Below are positions 28,840 to 37,913 of a stretch of 64,000 nt of DNA, piece by piece. The stretch lies in the NCBI GenBank assembly GCA_963834855.1, contig CAWIDH010000006.1:62001-126000 (forward strand), read 5' to 3'. The notes beneath the pieces were generated by a model. That model searched no databases, was not told the origin of the DNA, and worked only from the letters and a program-made list of their open reading frames with translations. A program made the translations under genes and the position numbers. Numbering within the stretch: the first letter of the stretch is position 1; each line of letters begins with the position of its first letter. The stretch is from DATJKD01 sp963834855. GTDB lineage: Bacteria; Pseudomonadota; Gammaproteobacteria; Steroidobacterales; Steroidobacteraceae.

Positions 28840-30984
28840 CTAGCGGCGCCAGGAGAGTTCCGCGAAGAGCGTCCGATCCCGGCCGGGGAAATAGCGGTAG
28901 GTCCCGAAGGCGAAATCCGCCCGATCGGCGTAGTCGCGGTCGAACGCATTGTTGAGACGCAGCGCCAGGCTCCAACCCGGCGTGAACACCCACCGGGCGC
29001 GAAGGTTCAGCAGATCGTGCCCTGCGTAGCGATGATCGTTGGCGGCGTCGAGCCAGTAGTCTCCGACGAAGAGCCATTCTGCTTCCGCGGACAGCCGCTC
29101 ACCCGGTTCCCATCGGAGCGTAGCCGCGTGGACCTGGCGCGGCGCGGTGTCCACGTCGTCGCCGTCCGCGATCGTCTCGCCGCCTTCGATCGCGCTCGAG
29201 AACTCGTATCGGTGCCGCGCAAAGGTGCCTGCGGCCGTGAGCGCGAGCGTCGGTCCCGCCTCCCACAGCAACTCGTATTCGACGCCCTGGTGCGAGGTGC
29301 GCCCGTTGCTGACGTTGAACCCGTTTGCATCGCGCAGGATCACGTGGCGCTTGTCCATGTCGAACGCGGCCAGCGAGAACCGGACGCGCTCGAACTCCGC
29401 CTTGACGCCGAGCTCGAGCGCGTCGATCTGCTCCGAGTCGAGATCCGCAATGTTCTGCTGCCGTTGCAGGCGGTAGAGCTCGGTCATCTCGGGCGGACGG
29501 AATCCCCGCGAGGCGGAGGCATAGGCGACCATGCCGTCGGCAATCGCGAACGACAGGGCGAGCTTGGGCGCGAGCGCGTCGAACGTGTCGCTGCGATCCG
29601 CCGGCCGGCTGTAGAGACAGCCATTAGCTCCACAGGGCACGCCGTTCTCGTCGGTGTTGCCCGCCAGCATCCGGTTGTCGTAGTCGTAGTGGACATACTC
29701 TGCGCGGAGCCCGCCCGAGAGCGTCCAGCGCGGTGACAGCCGCCGATTGGCCTGGACATAGGCAGCGGCAACCGCCGACTGCACGTCGTAGTCGTAATGG
29801 CGTCCCGCCGGGCGGATGGCGTTCGCGGGCGGCGGACCGTCGGTGGTCGGGCCGTCCTGCTCTTCCAGCAGGAAGCTGTCCGCGAGCTCGAGATCGATGC
29901 CGGCATCGACCGACCAGTCGGCGCTCCGGTCCCAGATGAAGCTCGTCATCAGGCCGAGGCTCTCCTGCCCGTTGCGCTCGATCGGCTGCCCGAGCAGGAA
30001 GTGCTGCAGGAACTCCATGCGCGAGCTGCGCAGGTACGGTCGGAACTCGAGCCGCATCGCGCCGTCCGAGGAGGGGGCGGCGAGCCCGGTGAGCCGCAGC
30101 GCATGCGCCTTGCGATACGCCTCCGGGTTCGGGTTGGTGCGACTCAGGTCGTCGTCGCGATACGCATCCTGGCCGGTGATGAAGCCGGCGGTCTGCTGAT
30201 CGAGGATCGTCCCCGCGAAATCGACGCGCAGCGGCGTCGTGCCTGCGTTCGTCGAGAGCGTCGCGTTGAGTTTGCCTTCGTCGAAGCCGGAGCTGTCCCG
30301 CCAGCCGCCGTCGTGCGTGTAGAGCCCCGATGCGCCGGCCGAGAATCGTTCGCCGAGCGCAGCGGCCGCGAGCTTCACGCGACGGTAGTCATCGGGCCCG
30401 GCCTCCACTCCCGCGCCGACGCGTGGCAGCTCGTCGGGCGCCGCCTGCAGCACGTTGATCGCACCGTGCACCGCGTTCGAACCATACAGCGAGTTCGACG
30501 GACCGCGCAGCACCTCGATCGCCTGCGCCTGTTCCGTGTTGATCTCGAACATCTCGTTGACGTTGCAGAAGCCGGTCGGCCGGATCGGCACGCCGTTCTC
30601 GAGAAAGAGAAACACTCCGCAGGAGCCGGCGCCCGTCAGTACCGGAGAGCGGATCGCGGTGAGGCTCTCCTGGCCGCTGCCGCGCTGGATCAGCGTGCCG
30701 GGCACGCGATTGAGGATCTCGGCGTGATGCGTCGATCCCGTGATTGCGATCGCCTCTGCACCGATGCGCCCGATGCTGGCTGCGCTCCTGAGCGCCGACT
30801 CCGGCTTGCGCGCGGCAGTCACGACGATCTCCTCGAGCCGCGCGGCGCCTTCCCTGGCTGCTGCTACCGCGGCATTCGTGGCCGATACCAGCGCCCAGGT
30901 GACGGCGAACACCGTGGCTCGAAACCGCGTCGCGACGAGGCCACGCGCGAGTTCCGGTCGACGGGATCTGCAGCTCGAATGCAT
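28840..30984 (-). CDS. TonB-dependent outer-membrane receptor
   Basis: About 714 residues from the ATG at 30984; the frame stays open further upstream but would overlap the divergent gene. N-terminal signal (RATVFAVTWALVSATNAAVA), then a TonB box-like LEEIVVTAARK, a plug domain (residues ~60-180: GSGQESLTAIRSPVLTGAGS, EVLRGPSNSLYGSNAVHGAI) and a 22-strand-type barrel ending FAFGTYRYFPGRDRTLFAEL and SWRR. It imports an unidentified ligand across the outer membrane using TonB-ExbBD energy. No siderophore or cobalamin gene neighbours indicate the substrate. Paired cysteines in the plug (GSCGVF, GFCNVN) may form a disulfide. Confidence 0.93.
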   Translation of the reverse strand: MHSSCRSRRPELARGLVATRFRATVFAVTWALVSATNAAVAAAREGAARLEEIVVTAARKPESALRSAASIGRIGAEAIAITGSTHHAEILNRVPGTLIQRGSGQESLTAIRSPVLTGAGSCGVFLFLENGVPIRPTGFCNVNEMFEINTEQAQAIEVLRGPSNSLYGSNAVHGAINVLQAAPDELPRVGAGVEAGPDDYRRVKLAAAALGERFSAGASGLYTHDGGWRDSSGFDEGKLNATLSTNAGTTPLRVDFAGTILDQQTAGFITGQDAYRDDDLSRTNPNPEAYRKAHALRLTGLAAPSSDGAMRLEFRPYLRSSRMEFLQHFLLGQPIERNGQESLGLMTSFIWDRSADWSVDAGIDLELADSFLLEEQDGPTTDGPPPANAIRPAGRHYDYDVQSAVAAAYVQANRRLSPRWTLSGGLRAEYVHYDYDNRMLAGNTDENGVPCGANGCLYSRPADRSDTFDALAPKLALSFAIADGMVAYASASRGFRPPEMTELYRLQRQQNIADLDSEQIDALELGVKAEFERVRFSLAAFDMDKRHVILRDANGFNVSNGRTSHQGVEYELLWEAGPTLALTAAGTFARHRYEFSSAIEGGETIADGDDVDTAPRQVHAATLRWEPGERLSAEAEWLFVGDYWLDAANDHRYAGHDLLNLRARWVFTPGWSLALRLNNAFDRDYADRADFAFGTYRYFPGRDRTLFAELSWRR

Positions 30985-31036
30985 GCGGTCGGCTCGAAAC
31001 GATGCGGAATGGCGATTATTCAACATCTGCCGCGTG

Positions 31037-31052
31037 CGCGCCGGCCGGCGCG
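31037..31052. promoter_or_regulatory. 16-bp perfect GC palindrome in a divergent promoter region
   Basis: cgcgccggccggcgcg is self-complementary and sits in the 113-bp space between the divergent TonB receptor and patatin genes. Position and symmetry suit a regulator site, but GC-rich palindromes arise easily in this genome. A tagtat sequence at 31063-31068 could be a -10 element for the + strand gene. Confidence 0.35.
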
Positions 31053-31097
31053 ATGCGTTTGCTAGTATCCGGCGAACTCGAAAGCGGAGCGAAGCCG

Positions 31098-33356
31098 ATG
31101 CCCCCGCGTATGCATTCAAGACTGGCGCCACTCACGACGTTCGTGTTGCCGGCAGCGCTGCTCTGGTTCGCCCCGGTGACGGCGTTGCGCGCCGCTGACG
31201 CCACCGCTTCGATGGAGGAGGCGCGTCCGCGAGTCGGGCTCGTGCTGAGCGGCGGCGGCGCGCGCGGCGCGGCGCACGTGGGCGTGATACGCGCGCTCGA
31301 GGAGATGCGGGTCCCGATCGATGCCGTCGCGGGGACGAGCATGGGTGCCGTGGTGGGCGGTCTCTACTGCGGGGGCTTGAGCGGCGCGGAGATCGAGGAG
31401 GTGTTCCGCAAACTGGACTGGCAGGACATGTTCCGCGACCGCGCGCTGCGCCGCGACCTCGTCTACCGACGCAAGCAGGATGATCGCAGCATCTACGCGC
31501 GGGGCTCGCTCGGACTGCGGTACGGGGAGGGCGTCGAGCTGCCGCTCGGGCTGGTGCAGGGGCAGAAGATCACGCAGGCGCTGCGCAGCGCCACCCTGCG
31601 GGTCGCGGACGTGCAGGACTTCGACCGTCTGCCGACGCCGTTTCGGGCGCTCGCGACCGACCTCGAGACCGGCCACGCGGTGGTCCTCGACCACGGCGAC
31701 CTCGCGACCGTGCTGCGTGCGAGCATGTCGGCGCCGGGTGTGCTCGCGCCGGTCGAAGTCGGGGACCGGTTGCTGGTCGATGGCGGCCTCGTCGACAACC
31801 TGCCGGTCAGCCTCGCGCGCGAGATGGATGTCGACGTGCTGATCGTCGTCGACGTGAGCTTCCCATTGGCGAGCCGCGAGGATCTGCAGTCGCCCCTCGA
31901 CGTGACCAACCAGATGCTCGGGATCATGGTCCGGCGCGGCACGGAAGCGTCGAAGGCATTGCTCACCGCGCGCGACATCCTGATCGAGCCCGACCTCGGT
32001 GCCATGACGGCGCTCGACTTCGGTCGCGTTCCGGAGGTCATGACAACGGGTCGCAGCTCCGTCGATGCGGCGCGCGAGCGTCTTGCCGCGCTGGCATTGC
32101 CCGCCGACCAGTATGCGAGCTATCGGCTGGCGCGCGCATCGGCTGACGCGGGCGACGGCGTCGTCGCATTCGTGCGTCCGGGCGAGCACTCCACGCGGGA
32201 TGCGGCGCGCATCGAGGCGGTGTTCGGCGATCTCGCCGGCCAGCCGTTCGATCTGCACAAGCTGCAGCGTCTCGCCAATCGACAGTACGGCCTCAACCGC
32301 TACGAATCCGTCGATTATCGGCTGGTACGGGAAGGCGAGCAGCAGGGGCTCGAGATCGACCTGCGGCCGAAGTCCTGGGGCCCGAGCTTCCTGCGGCTCG
32401 GGCTCGGCATCGAAACCGACTTCGACGTCGGTTCGCGCGCGAACGCGGCCGGCGAACTGTTGATGACCGACCTCAACCGCCTCGACGGCGAATGGCTGAC
32501 GGAAGTGCAGCTGGGCGAGGACCCGCGTTTCTTCACGGAGTGGTTCCAGCCCGTCTCGCTGACCAACGACGTGTTCGTGGCGCCGAGCTTCCGGCATGAG
32601 TTCCGCACCATCGACCAGTTCGACGACGACGGCGCGGCCGTCGCGCGTTATCGCGTTCGCGAAACTGCTGCTGCGGTCGCCGTGGGCGCCGAGATCTCGA
32701 ACTGGGGCGTGGCCAGGCTGGCGCTGCGCCGCGGCGAGGGCGGTACGCGGGTCAAGATCGGCGACCCCGCGCTGATCGGCGGGGACTTCGACATCGGCGG
32801 TACCGTGCTCGAGCTGGGGTATGACCGGCTCGACAGCGTGTACTTTCCCACGCACGGCCAGGCCGCCCGCGTGCGCTGGCAGGCGGATCGCCAGTCGCTC
32901 GGGGCAAGCATCGACGCCGACCTCGTGGAAGCCTCCTGGCAGTCCGCGTTCGGCTACGGCCGGTACAGCCTCGTACTCGGGCTTGATTACGGGTCGGCGC
33001 TCGATGACGAGCTCAACTCGCCGCAGGACCTGTTCACCCTTGGCGGGTTCCTCCAGTTGTCCGGTCTCCCGCGGGACGCGCTCGCCGGAACGCAGTACGG
33101 CCTCGCGCGCGCGGTCGTGTTCCGCAGGGTCAGCCCGGGAGGCGCGGGCCTGTTCGAATTCCCTGCGTACCTTGGATTCTCGGTCGAGGCGGGCAACGCC
33201 TGGCAGACACGCGATGAGGTCGACCTCGACGAGCTCGAGCTCGGCAGCAGCCTCTTCTTCGGCGCCGAGAGCCCGCTGGGCCCCGTCTATCTCGCCGCCG
33301 GGTTCGCCGAGCACGGCGAGCGCGCTCTCTATCTCCTCCTGGGCCGGACCTTCTGA
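31098..33356 (+). CDS. Patatin-like phospholipase with BamA-type barrel (type Vd autotransporter, PlpD-like)
   Basis: 752 residues. The ATG at 31098 follows ggagcgaag. A signal peptide (LTTFVLPAALLWFAPVTALRA) precedes a patatin domain with oxyanion loop (VLSGGGARGAAHVGVIRAL), nucleophile elbow GTSMG and catalytic Asp in DGGLVDN. A POTRA-like linker follows (residues ~360-430: GDLAGQPFDLHKLQRLANRQ) and a ~320-residue barrel ending ALYLLLGRTF with terminal Phe. This order is that of PlpD: the lipase is moved through its own barrel to the cell surface and hydrolyses phospholipid acyl chains. Intact frame. It is divergent from the TonB receptor. Confidence 0.93.
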   Translation: MPPRMHSRLAPLTTFVLPAALLWFAPVTALRAADATASMEEARPRVGLVLSGGGARGAAHVGVIRALEEMRVPIDAVAGTSMGAVVGGLYCGGLSGAEIEEVFRKLDWQDMFRDRALRRDLVYRRKQDDRSIYARGSLGLRYGEGVELPLGLVQGQKITQALRSATLRVADVQDFDRLPTPFRALATDLETGHAVVLDHGDLATVLRASMSAPGVLAPVEVGDRLLVDGGLVDNLPVSLAREMDVDVLIVVDVSFPLASREDLQSPLDVTNQMLGIMVRRGTEASKALLTARDILIEPDLGAMTALDFGRVPEVMTTGRSSVDAARERLAALALPADQYASYRLARASADAGDGVVAFVRPGEHSTRDAARIEAVFGDLAGQPFDLHKLQRLANRQYGLNRYESVDYRLVREGEQQGLEIDLRPKSWGPSFLRLGLGIETDFDVGSRANAAGELLMTDLNRLDGEWLTEVQLGEDPRFFTEWFQPVSLTNDVFVAPSFRHEFRTIDQFDDDGAAVARYRVRETAAAVAVGAEISNWGVARLALRRGEGGTRVKIGDPALIGGDFDIGGTVLELGYDRLDSVYFPTHGQAARVRWQADRQSLGASIDADLVEASWQSAFGYGRYSLVLGLDYGSALDDELNSPQDLFTLGGFLQLSGLPRDALAGTQYGLARAVVFRRVSPGGAGLFEFPAYLGFSVEAGNAWQTRDEVDLDELELGSSLFFGAESPLGPVYLAAGFAEHGERALYLLLGRTF

Positions 33357-33412
33357 GCGTGCGCCCTCACAGACGCTAGAATGTCGGCCTCGGTTCGAAC
33401 CACCGGTCGTTC

Positions 33413-33655
33413 ATGGGCACCAGTCACGAGCACAACCTGCGCGCCCCGCTTCCCGCGAGTCGTCCTTACGGAATACGGGTGCGGATGCGTCGCAGCGATC
33501 CCCTGCGCAACCTGCTGGGCGACGCCTGGCAGAAGGAGCACTGGTTTGCGACCGCCGCCGAGCGGGACCAGGTGCTCGCCGAGATGAGCGGCCGTTACGT
33601 CTATTTCCGCCCCGGCGACGCGCCGACGATGGAATACGAAAAGCTCGAGCGCTGA
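33413..33655 (+). CDS. Small hypothetical protein (80 aa)
   Basis: ATG at 33413; the protein is basic at first and acidic at the end (GIRVRMRRSDPLRNLLGDAW, EHWFATAAERDQVLAEMSGR). No signal peptide, helix-turn-helix or metal motif was seen. The WFATAAERD part resembles small proteins in which a residue range is specified for a cytosolic fold. It stands alone between the patatin gene and marC, 56 nt after one and 73 nt before the other. The frame is intact and codon use matches neighbours, so it is likely real, but its function is unknown. Confidence 0.6.
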   Translation: MGTSHEHNLRAPLPASRPYGIRVRMRRSDPLRNLLGDAWQKEHWFATAAERDQVLAEMSGRYVYFRPGDAPTMEYEKLER

Positions 33656-33728
33656 AGCGTCAGCGCCGATCCGGGTGACCATCCTGCCGCGCGGCGGATT
33701 CGTGTAGGCTGCGCTCGCCGGTGCGCAA

Positions 33729-34421
33729 GTGGACGTCCTCACGAAATTCCTGGGCTTTGTGGCGGGCGCCTTGCTCGCGATCCTGCCGATCGTCAATCCC
33801 CTGGGCGCAGTGCCGCTGGTGATGTCGGTCGCGGCCCACCTTCCCGAGCCGGAGCGCCGGCGCCAGATCCGCCGGGCCTGCGTCTACACCTTCGTCATGA
33901 TGGCGACATTCCTGATCGCGGGCGGGCTCATCATGAGTTTCTTCGGTATCTCGGTCCCCGGGATGCGCATCGCCGGCGGGATGATCGTCGCGATCCTCGG
34001 GTTCCAGATGCTCTTCCCGAGCGCGGTCCCGGCCGCGCGCGAGCTCGAGCGCGAGACGGGCCACAAGTACGACATCGCCTTCACGCCGCTCGCCATGCCG
34101 GGTCTCGCCGGCGCCGGGACGTTCGCCGTGATCATGAGCCTCTCGTCGCAGGCGAGCGCGCGTGCCGGCTTCGATCGTGTCGTGGACTTCGCCGCGGTGC
34201 TGACCGCGATCGTGATCGTCGCGGCGCTCAGCTTTCTCATCCTGCGGGCGGCCGAGCGGCTGTATAAGGTGCTCGGCCCGACCGGCATGATCGCGCTCAC
34301 GCGGCTGACAGGGTTCCTGATGGTGTGCATCGGCGTACAGTTCGTCATCGACGGCTTGACGGCGATCCTGCAGGACCCGGAGTTCTGGTCGGGGCTTTCG
34401 CAGGCCCTGGGGACGGATTGA
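33729..34421 (+). CDS. MarC family integral membrane protein
   Basis: 230 residues from a GTG at 33729. Six membrane helices typical of MarC/UPF0056 (FVAGALLAILPIVNPLGAVP; YTFVMMATFLIAGGLIMSFF; FAAVLTAIVIVAALSFLILR; GFLMVCIGVQFVIDGL). The NPLGAVPL and AMPGLAGAGT signatures are family marks. The molecular function of MarC is not established, and the old link to multiple antibiotic resistance is disputed. There are no operon partners: MsrA starts 59 nt downstream and may share its transcript. Confidence 0.9.
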   Translation: MDVLTKFLGFVAGALLAILPIVNPLGAVPLVMSVAAHLPEPERRRQIRRACVYTFVMMATFLIAGGLIMSFFGISVPGMRIAGGMIVAILGFQMLFPSAVPAARELERETGHKYDIAFTPLAMPGLAGAGTFAVIMSLSSQASARAGFDRVVDFAAVLTAIVIVAALSFLILRAAERLYKVLGPTGMIALTRLTGFLMVCIGVQFVIDGLTAILQDPEFWSGLSQALGTD

Positions 34422-34480
34422 AATCGGCGGCGGCGCCACCAGTGTCTCTCAACCCGCCGCTACGCCACGAGGATGCAGAG

Positions 34481-35125
34481 ATGTGGTCACCCAAGCGCAA
34501 GAAGCTCGAGATGCCGACGGCTGCGGACGCACTGCCAGGCCGCGCCACCCGCATGCGCGTGCCTGCCGCGCACTTCGTCAACGGCAACCGGCTCGAGCCG
34601 CCGTTTCCCGCCGGGATGAAGACCGCGATGTTCGGGCTCGGCTGTTTCTGGGGGGCGGAGAAGCGGTTCTGGACCCTGCCCGGCGTCTACAGCACGGCGG
34701 TGGGTTATGCCGGCGGCCTGACGCCGAACCCGACCTACGAGGAGGTGTGCAGCGGCCTCACGGGTCACAACGAGGTCGTGCAGGTCGTGTATGACCCGGA
34801 AGTCGTGAGTTACGAAGACCTGCTGCGCGCGTTCTGGGAGTCGCACGACCCGACGCAGGGCATGCGGCAGGGCAACGACATCGGCACGCAATACCGGTCG
34901 GGCATCTATGTGCGCGACGACATGGAGCGCAAGGCTGCGGAGGCGAGCCGCGAGACGTACAACGCGCAGCTCGCCCGGGCGGGCCATGGAGCGATCACGA
35001 CCGAGATCCTGCCAGCGCCGGAGTTCTACTACGCAGAGGACTATCACCAGCAGTACCTGGCGAAGAATCCGCAAGGGTATTGCGGGCTGGGCGGGTGCGG
35101 CGTCTCCTACGAATCGAGACCCTAG
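34481..35125 (+). CDS. msrA: Peptide methionine-S-sulfoxide reductase A
   Basis: 214 residues from the ATG at 34481 (cgagg upstream). The catalytic motif is GLGCFWGAEKRFW; the resolving cysteines are in GYCGLGGCG at the C-terminus; YHQQYL and GGLTPNPTYEEVCSGLTGH are conserved. It reduces the S epimer of methionine sulfoxide, repairing oxidised protein. There is no signal peptide, so it is cytoplasmic. It neighbours other redox genes (sulfite dehydrogenase downstream on the same strand, 72 nt away). Confidence 0.95.
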   Translation: MWSPKRKKLEMPTAADALPGRATRMRVPAAHFVNGNRLEPPFPAGMKTAMFGLGCFWGAEKRFWTLPGVYSTAVGYAGGLTPNPTYEEVCSGLTGHNEVVQVVYDPEVVSYEDLLRAFWESHDPTQGMRQGNDIGTQYRSGIYVRDDMERKAAEASRETYNAQLARAGHGAITTEILPAPEFYYAEDYHQQYLAKNPQGYCGLGGCGVSYESRP

Positions 35126-35197
35126 AAATCTGTCGACAAAAGACAACTGATATCAACAAGTTACGATAGGAACCAAAACACGAGCCGAGGGAGTGCG

Positions 35198-36391
35198 ATG
35201 GACCGGCGTAGTTTCCTGTTGCGTTCGTCGGGCTCGATCGCGAGCGGCTTGCTGATCCCGCGTCTCGCCGCCGCCGAGGCGCTCCCGGCCGGAGCCGTCG
35301 CCTCCGGCATCCTCGATGCGCTGCCGGGCAAGCAGCCGCTGATCAAGCGCAGTTTCCGTCCGCCGAACTACGAGACGCCGGTCGCGTTCTTCCGCGACGC
35401 GTATACGCGGAACGATGCGTTCTACGTGCGCTGGCACGCGGCCGTGCCCGACGTGAAGCTCGCGGACTGGCGGTTGCGCATCGCGGGCCCGGGCATCCGG
35501 CAACCGCGCGAGCTCACGCACGAGGAGCTCGCCCGCAACTTCAAGGCCGCCGAGGTCACCGCGGTCAACCAGTGCTCGGGCAATCGTCGCGGTCTCTTCG
35601 TGCCGCACGTCCCGGGCGTGCAGTGGGGCTACGGCGCCATGGGCAATGCGATCTGGCGCGGCGTGCGGCTGAAGGACGTGCTGGAGTACGCGGGCCTCGG
35701 CCCCAACGCGCTCGAAGTCGTGGCCAACGGCGCCGATGCGGCAATGCTGACGGGCCCGGACTTCATCAAGAGCCTGCCGGTGTGGAAGGCGCTCGACGCG
35801 GATACGCTGATCGCCTTCGAGATGAACGGCGCACCGCTGTCGGCGTGGAACGGTTTCCCTGCGCGTCTCGTGGTGCCGGGCTGGACGGCCACGTACTGGG
35901 TCAAGGCAATCACTGACCTGCAGGTCAGCGACAAGGCCTACGACGGCTTCTGGATGAAGACCGGCTACCGGGTACCGAAAGGCATGTTCGGCGCGAGCGG
36001 ATTCGACTCGCAGGACACCGATAAGAACTCGCCCATCACCGCGATAAGGGTGAATTCCCTCATCGTCGATCCGGCACCCGGCGCGGCGCTGACGCCTGGC
36101 CGCCGCGTCGAGGTCCTGGGCATCGCGTGGGATGGCGGCTCGGGCGTGCGCCGTGTCGAGGTGTCACTCGATGGTGGGGCGAGCTGGCGTGAGGCGCGGC
36201 TTGGCCCCGAGCTCGGCCGTTATGCATGGCGGCAGTGGTTCCATCAGTTCACGCCGCGCACGACGGGTCTGCAGTCGTTCAAGGTGCGCGCGCTCGCGCG
36301 TGACGGATCCACGCAGGTCGAGAAGTTGCTGCACAATCCTGCCGGCTACCATCACAACGTCGTGCAGAGCGCTGACTACAATGTCGCCTGA
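35198..36391 (+). CDS. Molybdopterin sulfite dehydrogenase catalytic subunit (SorA/SoxC-like)
   Basis: 397 residues with a twin-arginine signal (MDRRSFLLRSSG), so exported folded with its cofactor. The Mo-ligating Cys lies in AVNQCSGNRRGLF of the sulfite-oxidase fold; YGAMGNAIWRGVRLKDVLEY follows. The dimerisation domain is C-terminal (VSLDGGASWREARLGPELGR). It oxidises sulfite to sulfate in the periplasm and passes electrons to cytochrome c. The next gene, overlapping by 11 nt, encodes a c-type cytochrome, as in sorAB. SoxC is the alternative, but no other sox gene is present. Confidence 0.9.
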   Translation: MDRRSFLLRSSGSIASGLLIPRLAAAEALPAGAVASGILDALPGKQPLIKRSFRPPNYETPVAFFRDAYTRNDAFYVRWHAAVPDVKLADWRLRIAGPGIRQPRELTHEELARNFKAAEVTAVNQCSGNRRGLFVPHVPGVQWGYGAMGNAIWRGVRLKDVLEYAGLGPNALEVVANGADAAMLTGPDFIKSLPVWKALDADTLIAFEMNGAPLSAWNGFPARLVVPGWTATYWVKAITDLQVSDKAYDGFWMKTGYRVPKGMFGASGFDSQDTDKNSPITAIRVNSLIVDPAPGAALTPGRRVEVLGIAWDGGSGVRRVEVSLDGGASWREARLGPELGRYAWRQWFHQFTPRTTGLQSFKVRALARDGSTQVEKLLHNPAGYHHNVVQSADYNVA

Positions 36392-36701
36392 CGTGCGGGT
36401 TGCCTGGGGGCTGCTCGCGGTGCTGGCCCTGGCCGGTGGCCCGATCTGCGCCGCAGATGAGGCGAGCGTGCAGCTGGCAGCCGGTGACGGTCTCGACCGT
36501 GTCAAGTCCGCCTGTGCCGTCTGCCACAGCCTCGACTACATCGTGATGAATTCACCGTTCCTCGATGCCAGCGGTTGGGAGAAGACGGTCACGAAGATGA
36601 TCAACGTGATGGGCGCGCCGATCACGACAGAGGATTCCGCGATCATCGTCCGTTATCTCGCAACACACTACGGCAGTGATTCCGGGCCTGGAACGGAATA
36701 G
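36381..36701 (+). CDS. Small exported c-type cytochrome (SorB-like)
   Basis: 106 residues. The ATG overlaps the end of the sulfite dehydrogenase gene. Signal peptide VAWGLLAVLALAGGPICA, then one heme c motif, CAVCH, at residues ~44-48. A likely distal Met lies in MINVMGAPIT. Coupling and overlap indicate the electron acceptor subunit of the sulfite dehydrogenase, feeding the respiratory chain. Confidence 0.9.
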   Translation: MSPDVRVAWGLLAVLALAGGPICAADEASVQLAAGDGLDRVKSACAVCHSLDYIVMNSPFLDASGWEKTVTKMINVMGAPITTEDSAIIVRYLATHYGSDSGPGTE

Positions 36702-36768
36702 CGCGCTCTGCGCGGTACCGAAGTCCCTCTCGTTGCAGACCCGGTGGGTGCAGCGTAGCGTGGCCGGC

Positions 36769-37425
36769 ATGAGCGGGCGAGCCGTGCACGATCGGCGACG
36801 CGTCCTTGCCGGACTGGGTGCAGGCGCGGTCATGCTCGCCTCACGCGCTACCTTCGCGGCGGAGCTCGTGCGCACGCCGCGGCAGACGGCCGGACCGTTC
36901 TACCCCGACCACCTCCCGCTCGACACCGACAACGATCTCCTGATCGTCAACGATGCGAATACGCAGTCGCTGGGCGACGTGACCTGGCTGTCCGGGCGGG
37001 TCCTGGACGTCGGTGGCCGACCGCTGCGCGGCGCGCTGGTGGAGATCTGGCAGGTCGATCGCAACGGCGTCTACCTGCACACCGACAGCGCGAATCGCGC
37101 GCGCCGCGACGCGAATTTCCAGGGCTACGGCCGCTGTCTCACCGGACCGGGCGGCGAGTACCAGTTTCGAACGCTGAAGCCCGTGCCCTACGCGTCGCGC
37201 ACCGCGCACATCCATTTCGCGGTCCGGCACGGCCGTGCGGACCGGTTCACCACCCAGATGTACGTGGATGGCGAGCCGCTCAATGAGCGCGACGGTTTGC
37301 TGAACGGCATCCGCGATGCCGAGGCGCGCCGCTCGGTGATCGTGCCGTTCGTCCCGATCGCGGGCGGAAGCGGGGAGCTCGCCGCGCGCTTCGACATCGT
37401 GCTTGGCCTGACACCCGAGACCTGA
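36769..37425 (+). CDS. Exported intradiol ring-cleavage dioxygenase-like protein
   Basis: 218 residues from the ATG at 36769; an in-frame start at 36676 would overlap the cytochrome gene and is less likely. A twin-arginine-type leader is visible (HDRRRVLAGLGAGAVMLASR). The fold of protocatechuate 3,4-dioxygenase follows: TAGPFYPDHLPL, GALVEIWQVDRNGVY, GEYQFRTLKPVPY and HIHFAV. The last two carry the Tyr and His ligands expected for non-heme Fe(III). Intradiol enzymes cleave catechols, but the exported form and lack of catabolic neighbours leave the substrate open. It lies 67 nt after the cytochrome gene. Confidence 0.82.
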   Translation: MSGRAVHDRRRVLAGLGAGAVMLASRATFAAELVRTPRQTAGPFYPDHLPLDTDNDLLIVNDANTQSLGDVTWLSGRVLDVGGRPLRGALVEIWQVDRNGVYLHTDSANRARRDANFQGYGRCLTGPGGEYQFRTLKPVPYASRTAHIHFAVRHGRADRFTTQMYVDGEPLNERDGLLNGIRDAEARRSVIVPFVPIAGGSGELAARFDIVLGLTPET

Positions 37426-37439
37426 GACAGGAACGTCCC

Positions 37440-37820
37440 ATGCTCAAGAAAGTCGCCTTCACGTATTACCCCGTGACCGACGTGGCCCGGGCGCGCAAGT
37501 TCTATGAGCAGACGCTGGGCCTCAAGGCCGGCTCGGCCGGCCACCAGGGCGACAACTGGTGGGTGGAATACGACCTGCCCGGCGGCGGCTGCCTGGCCCT
37601 GACCAACTTCACGGAGGAAAAGCCCAGCGACACCGCGGGTGGCACGATCGCCTTCGAAGTCGAGGACCTCGATCGCCTCATGACCGACCTCAGGGCCAAG
37701 GGCGTCACCTTCAAGAGCGACATCATCCAGAGTCCCGTCTGCAGAATGGCGGTGTGCCTGGACACGGAGGGCAACTCCATTCTGCTGCACCAGCTCAAGA
37801 CCAAAAGAGCGGAGGGGTGA
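37440..37820 (+). CDS. VOC (glyoxalase/bleomycin-resistance) family protein
   Basis: 126 residues, one vicinal-oxygen-chelate fold: KVAFTYYPVTDVARARKFYE at the start and FEVEDLDRLMTDLRAKGVTF, then MAVCLDTEGNSILLHQL at the end. A metal-ligand Glu is plausible, but His in the first motif is missing, so a lyase role is not assured. It follows the dioxygenase by 14 nt and is probably co-transcribed with it. Cytoplasmic. Confidence 0.85.
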   Translation: MLKKVAFTYYPVTDVARARKFYEQTLGLKAGSAGHQGDNWWVEYDLPGGGCLALTNFTEEKPSDTAGGTIAFEVEDLDRLMTDLRAKGVTFKSDIIQSPVCRMAVCLDTEGNSILLHQLKTKRAEG

Positions 37821-37913
37821 CAGCGGGTGCCAGTGCCAGAGCGGAAGCCAGGCCTCACCGCATGAGCCTGCAGAAAGGGCCCGCATGAGCGAGCCTGCCT
37901 GCCGAACCGCCGT

